This document shows, piece after piece, positions 1 through 7,436 of a stretch of DNA of 42,500 nucleotides. Where the stretch lies: contig CACZGH010000031.1 of NCBI GenBank assembly GCA_902780635.1, positions 1-42,500 on the forward strand, read 5' to 3'. Source of the DNA: an uncultured Prevotellaceae bacterium (GTDB lineage Bacteria > Bacteroidota > Bacteroidia > Bacteroidales > Bacteroidaceae). Positions within the stretch are counted from its first letter, which is position 1. Each line of letters begins with the position of its first letter. A model generated the notes under the pieces. It made no database searches and had not been told where the DNA came from. It was given only the letters and a program-made list of their open reading frames with translations. Both the position numbers and the translations under genes were made by a program.

Positions 1-9
1 TAGCAAAAA

Positions 10-17
10 CAAAGGTA
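10..17 (-). promoter_or_regulatory. Possible -7 promoter box pointing off the left edge
   Basis: Read on the minus strand this is TACCTTTG, a match to the Bacteroidetes -7 consensus TAnnTTTG. It sits just downstream (minus sense) of a strong hairpin at 25-54, so it could start transcription of a gene beyond the window. No -33 element was identified and the target gene is not visible. Confidence 0.35.
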
Positions 18-19
18 AC

Positions 20-54
20 AAAAAAGGTCGAGTTCCAAGCGAGGGACTCGACCT
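20..54 (-). terminator. Hairpin with T tract, probable intrinsic terminator
   Basis: Positions 25-36 and 43-54 form a 12-bp stem (one G-U pair) around a 6-base loop. On the minus strand the stem is followed by a run of five or six T, the layout of an intrinsic terminator. It is a second terminator about 60 bases beyond the one that serves asnS, so it may belong to a small unrecognised transcript or be a backup. Confidence 0.6.
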
Positions 55-113
55 AAATTTGTATAGGGCTCAAAAAGGTTTAGCGGACACCAATAATTTT
101 TTTAAGATAACAC

Positions 114-144
114 AAAAACGCCTCCCTGATGGGGAGGCGTTTTT
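114..144. terminator. Bidirectional terminator downstream of asnS
   Basis: A 13-bp perfect stem (114-126 with 132-144) encloses a 5-base loop, with A tract on the left and T tract on the right, so it can terminate from either side. It begins four bases past the asnS stop on the minus strand and most likely ends the purB-rluB-asnS transcript. Confidence 0.85.
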
Positions 145-147
145 TGA

Positions 148-1554
<1,407 letters not shown>

Positions 1555-1572
1555 TTTATTTGATTAAATCAT

Positions 1573-3042
1573 TTACTCAAAAGCGCCCATGCGCAACATT
1601 TCGACCTCTTTTTCTGTGAGGAAGCGCCAGTCGCCACGGCGTACGTTTTTCTTGGTCAGACCTGCAAACTGCACGCGGTCCAACTTGATGACACGGTATC
1701 CCAAACTCTCGAAGATGCGGCGCACGATACGGTTCTTGCCACTGTGTATCTCTATTCCCACCTGGCTCTTGTCCGTGTCGCTGGCATACTCGATGGCGTC
1801 GGCCTTGATCTCACCGTCGTCGAGGGTGATGCCCTCTGCGATCTGGTTCATGTCATGAGCCGTCACGTTCTTGTCAAGATACACATGATATACTTTTTTC
1901 TTCAAGAACTTAGGATGGGTAAGTTTGCTGGCCAGATCGCCATCATTGGTGAGCAGAAGCACACCAGTGGTGTTGCGGTCGAGACGTCCCACAGGGTAAA
2001 TACGCTCTGGACATGCGTTTTTCACCAAGTCCATCACGGTCTTGCGCTGCTGTGGGTCGTCGCTGGTGGTCACATAGTCTTTGGGCTTGTTAAGAAGTAC
2101 ATAGACTTTCTTCTCCAGGGTCACTGGCTGGTCATGGAATTTCACCTCATCGGTGCGCATAATCTTGGTGCCCAGTTCGGTCACCACCTCACCATTGACA
2201 GTGACGACACCCGCCTGAATGAATGCGTCAGCCTCACGACGGCTGCACATACCGGCATTGGCGAGAAATTTGTTGAGACGGATCGGCTCATTGGGGTCAA
2301 TGTGCTCTTCTTTGTACTCTATACGTTTCTTAGCACTGTATCTGGCATTGGGGTCATACCCAGGAGTATGCTGGCGATAGCCATTATTGTAGTTATTATT
2401 GCGCTGGTAGCCACCCTGCTGACGGGGCTGATAGCCACCCTGCTGACGGGGCTGATAGCCACCTTGCTGACGGGGCTGATAGCCACCTTGCTGACGGGGC
2501 TGATAACCACCCTGCTGACGGGGCTGGTAGCCACCCTGCTGACGGGGCTGATAGCCGCCTTGCTGACGGGGCTGATAACCACCCTGCTGACGGGGCTGGT
2601 AATCACCCTGCTGACGGGGCTGGTAATCACCCTGCTGACGGGGCTGGTAGCCACCCTGCTGACGGGGCTGATAGCCGCCTTGCTGACGGGGCTGATAGCC
2701 ACCCTGCTGACGGGGCTGATAGCCACCCTGCTGGCGGGGCTGGTAGCCACCCTGCTGATAATCATAATTATTGTTGTAACGAGGACGGTATGGACGCTGC
2801 TGCCCTCCTGAATTCTGCAGCCCAGCGCCGAATCCTTCTGGGCGGAACCCACCCTCCTCTTCATTGCGTCGCTCTGTGCTGTAGGCTTTCTGTGTGTGAA
2901 TGCGAGGACGCTGGGAGCGTCCACCACTACGATAATCCCTTGCATAATTGTCTGACGAGCCTGTGTGCTGATAACCTTCACGGCCACCCTCAGACTGCTC
3001 TGTCGACATTCCCTCAGTTTTGTTCTCGTTTTCAGTATCCAT
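1573..3042 (-). CDS. rluB: 23S rRNA pseudouridine synthase (RluB/RsuA family) with repetitive N-terminal extension
   Basis: Predicted to isomerise a uridine of 23S rRNA to pseudouridine. An S4 RNA-binding domain begins near residue 254 (IRLNKFLANAGMCSRREAD). The catalytic motif GRLDRNTTGVLLLTNDG lies near residue 354, with its Asp as the nucleophile, and the C-terminal half (KNRIVRRIFESLGY) fits the RsuA/RluB family. The first ~240 residues are not part of the enzyme fold: they are Arg/Gln/Gly/Tyr-rich and contain 14 tandem copies of an 8-residue unit GGYQPRQQ (two are GDYQPRQQ), followed by an Asn-rich stretch. Such extensions are expected to be disordered and may bind RNA. At 489 residues the protein is about twice the size of a minimal family member. 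RluB is preferred over RsuA/RluE/RluF by gene context only. Confidence 0.9.
   Translation of the reverse strand: MDTENENKTEGMSTEQSEGGREGYQHTGSSDNYARDYRSGGRSQRPRIHTQKAYSTERRNEEEGGFRPEGFGAGLQNSGGQQRPYRPRYNNNYDYQQGGYQPRQQGGYQPRQQGGYQPRQQGGYQPRQQGGYQPRQQGDYQPRQQGDYQPRQQGGYQPRQQGGYQPRQQGGYQPRQQGGYQPRQQGGYQPRQQGGYQPRQQGGYQPRQQGGYQRNNNYNNGYRQHTPGYDPNARYSAKKRIEYKEEHIDPNEPIRLNKFLANAGMCSRREADAFIQAGVVTVNGEVVTELGTKIMRTDEVKFHDQPVTLEKKVYVLLNKPKDYVTTSDDPQQRKTVMDLVKNACPERIYPVGRLDRNTTGVLLLTNDGDLASKLTHPKFLKKKVYHVYLDKNVTAHDMNQIAEGITLDDGEIKADAIEYASDTDKSQVGIEIHSGKNRIVRRIFESLGYRVIKLDRVQFAGLTKKNVRRGDWRFLTEKEVEMLRMGAFE
2411..2746 (-). repeat. 24-bp coding tandem repeat, 14 copies, in rluB
   Basis: Fourteen head-to-tail 24-bp units, each encoding GGYQPRQQ or GDYQPRQQ, run without spacers. 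Units differ by a few synonymous changes (ggctgatag, ggctggtag, ggctggtaa; ccaccctg, ccaccttg, ccgccttg), and the order of variants itself recurs, implying block duplication. Copy number changes here stay in frame. Confidence 0.95.
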
Positions 3043-3088
3043 ATTGCATAAAATTATAGCCTCACGGCTGGGTTAATAATTATTATTT

Positions 3089-4438
3089 TCAAATGCCTGT
3101 ATAATTGTGCGGCGTGATGGCCAGCAACTCTTCTCTAACCTGGTCTGATACATTCAGAGACATGACAAAGTCGTGTATCGACTCCGCCGTCATCTTCTGA
3201 TGAGTGCGGGTGAGTTGCTTCAGCGCTTCATAAGGATGAGGATAGGCCTCACGGCGTAAGATGGTCTGGATGGCTTCTGCCACCACGGCCCAGGTGTTGT
3301 CCAAGTCGTCATACAGCTTCTCTTCGTTGAGAATCAGTTTGCGCAGTCCTTTCAGCGTGCTTTGCACGGCGATGGCCGTATGTCCGAAAGGCACACCAAT
3401 ATTACGCAACACGGTGGAGTCGGTCAAGTCACGCTGCAAACGGCTCACTGGCAGTTTGGATGACAGGAACTGTAAAAGAGCATTGGACAGGCCAAGGTTG
3501 CCCTCGCTGTTCTCAAAGTCTATAGGATTCACTTTATGAGGCATGGCACTGGACCCTACCTCACCAGCCTTGATCATCTGCTTGAAATATTCCATCGAAA
3601 TATACATCCAGAAGTCTCGGTCGAGGTCGATGATGATGGTATTGACACGACGGAGCGCATCCAATACGGAGCCGAGACAGTCATAATTGCTGATCTGCGT
3701 GGTATACTCCTCACGCTCCAGTCCCAGTTTACCAGACACGAAGTCGTTGCCAAACTGGCGCCAGTTGATGTCGGGATAGGCCACATGATGTGCGTTGAAA
3801 TTGCCAGTAGCACCACCAAACTTCGCCGTCAATGAACAAGCCTTCAGCTCGCGCAACTGTCGCTCCAGACGATAGACAAAGACCATCACTTCTTTGCCCA
3901 GACGGGTCGGTGACGCAGGCTGTCCATGAGTCTTCGCCAACATCGGCACATCCTTCCAGTCATCGGCATATTGGCGCAACTGTCCTATCAGTTCATCCAT
4001 CATCGGATAGATAACCTCGCTCAATGCCTCCTTCACAGTCAAAGGTACAGAGGTGTTGTTGATATCCTGGGAAGTAAGCCCGAAATGTATAAATTCTTTG
4101 TAGTCGTCAAGACCACCAATGGCATCAAGACGTTCCTTGATGAAATACTCCACCGCCTTTACATCATGATTAGTGATCTGCTCTATATCTTTCACACGGC
4201 GGGCGTCATCTTCAGTAAAGTCTTGATAGATAGCCCTCAATGTGGGAAAGAGCCCAGTGTCGAAAGATTTCAACTGGGGCAATGGCAACTCGCATAGAGC
4301 AATAAAATACTCTATCTCTACGCGCACTCTATATCTGATTAAAGCGAATTCGGAAAAATAGGCTGCCAACGATTCTGTCTTACTTCTGTAACGTCCATCA
4401 ATCGGAGATACTGCTGTCAAAGTGTCAAGGCCTTTCAT
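3089..4438 (-). CDS. purB: Adenylosuccinate lyase
   Basis: Catalyses two steps of purine synthesis: SAICAR to AICAR plus fumarate, and adenylosuccinate to AMP plus fumarate. The 449 residues match the long (E. coli-like) form. The fumarase/aspartase signature GSSAMPHKVNPIDFEN lies near residues 296-312, with the catalytic Ser in its first part, and TSQDINNTSV provides a substrate-binding segment. The N-terminus MKGLDTLTAVSPIDGRY is typical. It is the first gene of purB-rluB-asnS, with 46 bases to rluB. A good promoter lies at 4631-4662, leaving a leader of about 190 bases made largely of degenerate short repeats. Confidence 0.95.
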   Translation of the reverse strand: MKGLDTLTAVSPIDGRYRSKTESLAAYFSEFALIRYRVRVEIEYFIALCELPLPQLKSFDTGLFPTLRAIYQDFTEDDARRVKDIEQITNHDVKAVEYFIKERLDAIGGLDDYKEFIHFGLTSQDINNTSVPLTVKEALSEVIYPMMDELIGQLRQYADDWKDVPMLAKTHGQPASPTRLGKEVMVFVYRLERQLRELKACSLTAKFGGATGNFNAHHVAYPDINWRQFGNDFVSGKLGLEREEYTTQISNYDCLGSVLDALRRVNTIIIDLDRDFWMYISMEYFKQMIKAGEVGSSAMPHKVNPIDFENSEGNLGLSNALLQFLSSKLPVSRLQRDLTDSTVLRNIGVPFGHTAIAVQSTLKGLRKLILNEEKLYDDLDNTWAVVAEAIQTILRREAYPHPYEALKQLTRTHQKMTAESIHDFVMSLNVSDQVREELLAITPHNYTGI

Positions 4439-4449
4439 GTCTTTAATAT

Positions 4450-4620
4450 ATCATTCTATTTGTGATTTACTTCAGTAACATCAATCTCAATGATCAATAA
4501 AAATCCACAGTTTCAATTACCTATTATCTGTTTCAATCTTCTATTTGTCAATCTTCAGTATTCTATATGTTATCTCTAACTTTCTATCCTCTATCTTCGG
4601 TGATCAATCTTCTGACTACA
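4450..4620. repeat. Degenerate short repeats in the purB leader
   Basis: The 295-base gap between purB and the tRNA holds no gene. From about 4450 to 4620 it is built of loosely repeated words such as tcaatctt, ttctat, atctgttt and tcaatcttc, period 8-11 bases and poorly conserved. Since the only good purB promoter is at 4631-4662, this block should be transcribed as the purB 5' leader. Confidence 0.55.
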
Positions 4621-4630
4621 ATATTTTCTG

Positions 4631-4662
4631 CAAAGTTAAGCAATACTTTTTATATCTCCAAA
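4631..4662 (-). promoter_or_regulatory. Promoter for purB-rluB-asnS
   Basis: On the minus strand a TTTG at 4659-4662 is followed after exactly 20 bases by TAACTTTG (4631-4638). Both elements and the spacing fit the Bacteroidetes -33/-7 promoter. It points at purB, whose ATG is about 190 bases downstream. Confidence 0.75.
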
Positions 4663-4688
4663 TTTTCATCATCAAAATAGGTATGAAC

Positions 4689-4721
4689 AAAAATCCCTGC
4701 AATCCCGAAGGACCACAGGGA
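4689..4721 (-). terminator. Terminator of tRNA-Val
   Basis: On the minus strand TCCCTG pairs with CAGGGA across an inner small stem (GTCC/GGGA type), followed by TTTTT. It lies 13 bases after the 3' end of the tRNA gene. Confidence 0.75.
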
Positions 4722-4733
4722 ATCACCCCAAGT

Positions 4734-4807
4734 GGGCGTTGACGGATTCGAACCGCCGACCCTCTGCTTGTAAGGCAGATGCTCTAAACCAGCTGAGCTA
4801 AACGCCC
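4734..4807 (-). tRNA. tRNA-Val (anticodon TAC)
   Basis: The 74-base gene folds as a cloverleaf on the minus strand: 7-bp acceptor stem GGGCGTT/AACGCCC, D arm with AGCTCAGCTGGTTTAGAGC, anticodon stem TCTGC/GCAGA enclosing loop CTTACAA, and T arm GGTTCGAATCC. The loop gives anticodon TAC, which reads valine GTA and likely GTG/GTT codons. CCA is not encoded. It is a single-gene transcript with its own promoter (4826-4857) and terminator (4689-4721). Confidence 0.95.
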
Positions 4808-4825
4808 TTGCTTAAAAAAGTGATG

Positions 4826-4857
4826 CAAAGGTAGACATATTTTGTGAGACATCCAAA
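4826..4857 (-). promoter_or_regulatory. Promoter of tRNA-Val
   Basis: On the minus strand TTTG (4854-4857) is followed after 20 bases by TACCTTTG (4826-4833), a full Bacteroidetes -33/-7 promoter. The tRNA 5' end is at 4807, so the primary transcript has a leader of about 10-15 bases. Confidence 0.8.
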
Positions 4858-4928
4858 TATTTCTGCGTTTTTTTGCTGAAAAACGCAAAAAAGCATGGTA
4901 ATATAGGGGAAAAACCTATAAAAATCAT

Positions 4929-4936
4929 TACCTTTG
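4929..4936 (+). promoter_or_regulatory. -7 box of trpS
   Basis: TACCTTTG matches the Bacteroidetes -7 consensus. No clear -33 element is present at 19-21 bases upstream. It predicts a trpS leader of about 80 bases. Confidence 0.6.
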
Positions 4937-4957
4937 CACTCTATAACACCACATCAA

Positions 4958-5018
4958 GTGGGTCTGTCGTAAAAGGCCCATCATTGTTTTACTGACGGGT
5001 GGGATGACCAAACCCACC
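4958..5018 (+). promoter_or_regulatory. Structured trpS leader with two alternative stems
   Basis: GGTGGG (4998-5003) can pair with CCCACC (5013-5018) to form a hairpin ending four bases before the first trpS ATG. The same 3' segment, ACCCAC (5012-5017), can instead pair with GTGGGT at 4958-4963. A third stem GTAAAA/TTTTAC lies between them. The two pairings exclude each other, which would allow a translational switch. No Trp-rich leader peptide or T-box was found. Confidence 0.35.
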
Positions 5019-5022
5019 ATAA

Positions 5023-6027
5023 ATGAATACAAAAAAAATGGAGAAAGTAGTAAGCGGAATAAGGCCCACAGGCAATCTTCACTTGGGGAACTATTTTGGG
5101 GCTGTGAAAAGTTTCGTGAAAATGCAGGATGAGTACGACTGCATGTTTTTCATTGCCGACTGGCATAGTCTGACCACCCATCCCAAACCCGGTGACATCC
5201 AAAACAGCGTGCGCACCATTCTGGCAGAGTATCTGGCTTGTGGCATCGATCCACAAAAAGCGCCCATCTATGTACAGAGCGACGTGAAAGAAACACTCGA
5301 GTTGTATCTCTTCCTCAACATGAACATGTATCTTGGTGAACTGGAACGGGTGACCACCTTCAAGGAGAAAGCCCGCAAACAACCCGACAATGTCAATGCG
5401 GGGTTGCTCACCTACCCCACCCTCATGGCTGCCGACATTCTGCAGCATAAGGCCCTCAAGGTGCCCGTGGGCAAAGACCAGGAGCAAAACATGGAGATGG
5501 CACGTAAATGCGCCCGCCGTTTTAACAATATCTATGGTGTTGAGTTCTTTCCCGAGCCACAGAGTTTCTACTTCGCCGACAAAGCATTGAAAGTGCCAGG
5601 CCTTGACGGAAGCGGGAAAATGGGCAAGAGCGAGGGCAACTGTATCTACCTGCGTGACGACGACAAGACCATCAGCAAGAAAGTGATGAAGGCTGTGACC
5701 GACATGGGACCACAGACACCCAACAGCCAGAGGCCAGAAGTGATTGAGAACTTGTTCACATTCCTCAGACTATGCTCCACGGAGGAGACCTATCAATATT
5801 TCGACGAGAAATGGAACGACTGCACGCTGCGCTATGGCGACTTGAAAAAACAGATAGCCGCAGATCTCATCAAAGCCATCGCTCCCGTGCGTGAGCGTAT
5901 CGCTGAGTATAGTGCCAACACGGCGCTGCTCGACCAAATCGCTGCAGAAGGAGCCGAGCGCGCCCGTCAGAGTGCACGTGCCACCCTCGAGGAGGTGAGA
6001 CGCATCATCGGTTTCAGAGTAAGATAG
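5023..6027 (+). CDS. trpS: Tryptophanyl-tRNA synthetase
   Basis: Charges tRNA-Trp with tryptophan. It is a class I synthetase: the HIGH-type motif is HLGNYFGA near residue 20, and the KMSKS-type loop is present as KMGKS (SGKMGKSEGN) near residue 201. GKDQEQNMEMAR is the Trp-adenylate pocket region. The 334 residues are normal. Two starts are possible: 5023 (MNTKKMEKVV) and 5041 (MEKVVSGIRPTG); relatives as I remember them begin at the second, so the first six residues are uncertain. It is a single gene, transcribed away from tRNA-Val, with a structured leader and a terminator hairpin at 6082-6105 after the stop. Confidence 0.95.
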   Translation: MNTKKMEKVVSGIRPTGNLHLGNYFGAVKSFVKMQDEYDCMFFIADWHSLTTHPKPGDIQNSVRTILAEYLACGIDPQKAPIYVQSDVKETLELYLFLNMNMYLGELERVTTFKEKARKQPDNVNAGLLTYPTLMAADILQHKALKVPVGKDQEQNMEMARKCARRFNNIYGVEFFPEPQSFYFADKALKVPGLDGSGKMGKSEGNCIYLRDDDKTISKKVMKAVTDMGPQTPNSQRPEVIENLFTFLRLCSTEETYQYFDEKWNDCTLRYGDLKKQIAADLIKAIAPVRERIAEYSANTALLDQIAAEGAERARQSARATLEEVRRIIGFRVR

Positions 6028-6074
6028 GAGCGTCGCTCCTCCCCCTCCAATACAACGACTACCATCAACAAGGA

Positions 6075-6105
6075 ACAAAAAAAGCGCCTCTCTCGAGAGG
6101 CGCTT
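6075..6105 (-). terminator. Terminator between trpS and the OmpA-family gene
   Basis: Positions 6082-6105 form a near-perfect palindrome (10-bp stem, 4-base loop). On the minus strand it is followed by seven T, so it ends the OmpA-family transcript (stop at 6127). On the plus strand the T run is weak, but the stem may still help to end trpS. Confidence 0.8.
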
Positions 6106-6126
6106 ATTGTTTGTTGGGGTTCAGAT

Positions 6127-7278
6127 TTACTTGATCTCAACAGTTGCACGGCGGTTGAGCTCGAACGGTGACAGAATGTCGACACCACCCTTACCAACGG
6201 CAGTGATCTTGCTGCGGTTGACACCTACACCAACGAGTTCCTCAACGACGGTCTTAGCGCGCTCGTCGGAGAGCCACTGGTTGTGGTCAGCCTTACCTGT
6301 AGCGCTGTCAGCATAACCGGTGACGAGCAGGTTGGCATCCTTGTCGATGGCAATCTTAGCCAGTGTGCGAACGTCGACCATGTCGCGTGAGTAAGAAGGA
6401 CCACTCTTGGTCTTGTCGCAATAGAAGTACACAGTTGCAGGAGCAGAGATAGCGTCAACCACCTTTGGCTCTGGGCACTTGTGATTCTTGATAAGGTTGT
6501 TCAGACGGTCGATCTCTGCGTTGGCGTCAGCAAGCTGGCCATTGAGAGCGTCGAGCTGTGACTGATGGAGAGCCTTGATAGCAGCGATATCGGGCACTTT
6601 GTCCCATGTACCACGGCCGAGGTTGAAGGTCAGACCAATCTCACCATAGAGGTTGTTGTCATGAGTATCCCATCCACGTGTGCCTTTGTCGAGTGGGCCA
6701 ACACCGTCGATGTCGGTCTCCAGACGGTTCCAGCCAATTTCAAGGTTCAGGAACACCTTGCGGCTCAGACGGAACTCATTCAAGATACCTGCACTGAGGT
6801 CCATGCCATATCTGTTGGCACTCATTGAACGGCCGATACCAGCACCAGCGAAAGGAATGAAATTCCATACACGGTCAGGGTTGTAGCCGCAAAGCATGTT
6901 GCTCAAGTTGAAGAGGGCGTGCTCATTGAGGATCCAGTACTTGTTGCTAATGTCAGCAGGATTGCCTTTTGCATCTGGCATCACCACTTTACCCCAAATA
7001 CCCTGAAGTTTTGTACGGAGTCCGAGGCCTGGTGTAAACCATTTACCGATAGCGATGGCAGCACCTGGGTTTGAACGGAAATCCTTCACCGGACTGCGAT
7101 CAAATCCGAAACCGTGTTCCTCTGAGGAATACCATGCATTCCAGTTAGCACCTAACTGCACAAACCAGTTGCTCCAGAATGAATTGGTAGCTACACTATA
7201 CTTCAGTGTAGGATCATCCTGTGCCATGGCTGAAAAAGATACGCTGACGAGAGCCAGCACCATTAATAGTTTTTTCAT
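6127..7278 (-). CDS. OmpA-family outer membrane protein
   Basis: The 383-residue protein starts with a clear signal peptide (MKKLLMVLALVSVSFSAMAQ, cleavage after AMA). Residues ~25-230 have the alternating aromatic pattern of an outer membrane beta-barrel (FWSNWFVQLGANWNAWYSS; NLYGEIGLTFNLG). A short coiled-coil linker (QLDALNGQLADANAEIDRLN) leads to the C-terminal OmpA peptidoglycan-binding domain, with VTGYADSATG, NQWLSDERAKTV and ELNRRATVEI carrying the usual Asp and Arg ligands of the cell wall peptide. It should anchor the outer membrane to peptidoglycan. I use the ATG at 7278 because the reading frame upstream to 7347 would place 23 unlikely residues before the signal peptide. AT-rich DNA and a TATCTTTG box lie upstream, consistent with high expression. 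Confidence 0.9.
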   Translation of the reverse strand: MKKLLMVLALVSVSFSAMAQDDPTLKYSVATNSFWSNWFVQLGANWNAWYSSEEHGFGFDRSPVKDFRSNPGAAIAIGKWFTPGLGLRTKLQGIWGKVVMPDAKGNPADISNKYWILNEHALFNLSNMLCGYNPDRVWNFIPFAGAGIGRSMSANRYGMDLSAGILNEFRLSRKVFLNLEIGWNRLETDIDGVGPLDKGTRGWDTHDNNLYGEIGLTFNLGRGTWDKVPDIAAIKALHQSQLDALNGQLADANAEIDRLNNLIKNHKCPEPKVVDAISAPATVYFYCDKTKSGPSYSRDMVDVRTLAKIAIDKDANLLVTGYADSATGKADHNQWLSDERAKTVVEELVGVGVNRSKITAVGKGGVDILSPFELNRRATVEIK

Positions 7279-7344
7279 AACCTTTTTATTTAAAAAATCA
7301 AAAATTAATATATCCAAATTTAGCCTATAGCGTATTTTCGAGGG

Positions 7345-7352
7345 CAAAGATA
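7345..7352 (-). promoter_or_regulatory. -7 box of the OmpA-family gene
   Basis: TATCTTTG on the minus strand, 67 bases before the ATG at 7278. The DNA upstream (7355-7420) is almost pure A/T with three repeats of the aatttttt type, resembling an UP-like element of a strong promoter. No canonical -33 was seen. Confidence 0.65.
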
Positions 7353-7436
7353 ATATATTTTTTCAAATATAATTATTTTTTCTAAAGAATTTTTTTAATT
7401 TTTTTAATTTTTTCCCATAAAACATCTGTTTTGGAG

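Noticed and set aside
2411-2746. CRISPR-like direct repeats
   Set aside because: Units are contiguous with no spacers and encode an in-frame peptide repeat in rluB.
1744-2811. Long plus-strand open frame (355 codons) opposite rluB, rich in Leu/Thr/Gly repeats
   Set aside because: It is the complement of the 24-bp repeat array, whose length is a multiple of three, so it opens several frames. No signal or domain beyond the repeat; the S4 and pseudouridine synthase motifs are on the minus strand.
4937-5022. T-box or Trp leader-peptide attenuator for trpS
   Set aside because: No T-box core, no leader ORF with tandem Trp codons, and no terminator with T run before trpS. Only the alternative stems remain, reported separately.
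7279-7347. Upstream extension of the OmpA-family gene by 23 codons
   Set aside because: It would bury a textbook signal peptide, overlaps the -7 box, and its residues (MPSKIRYRLN...) have no export character.
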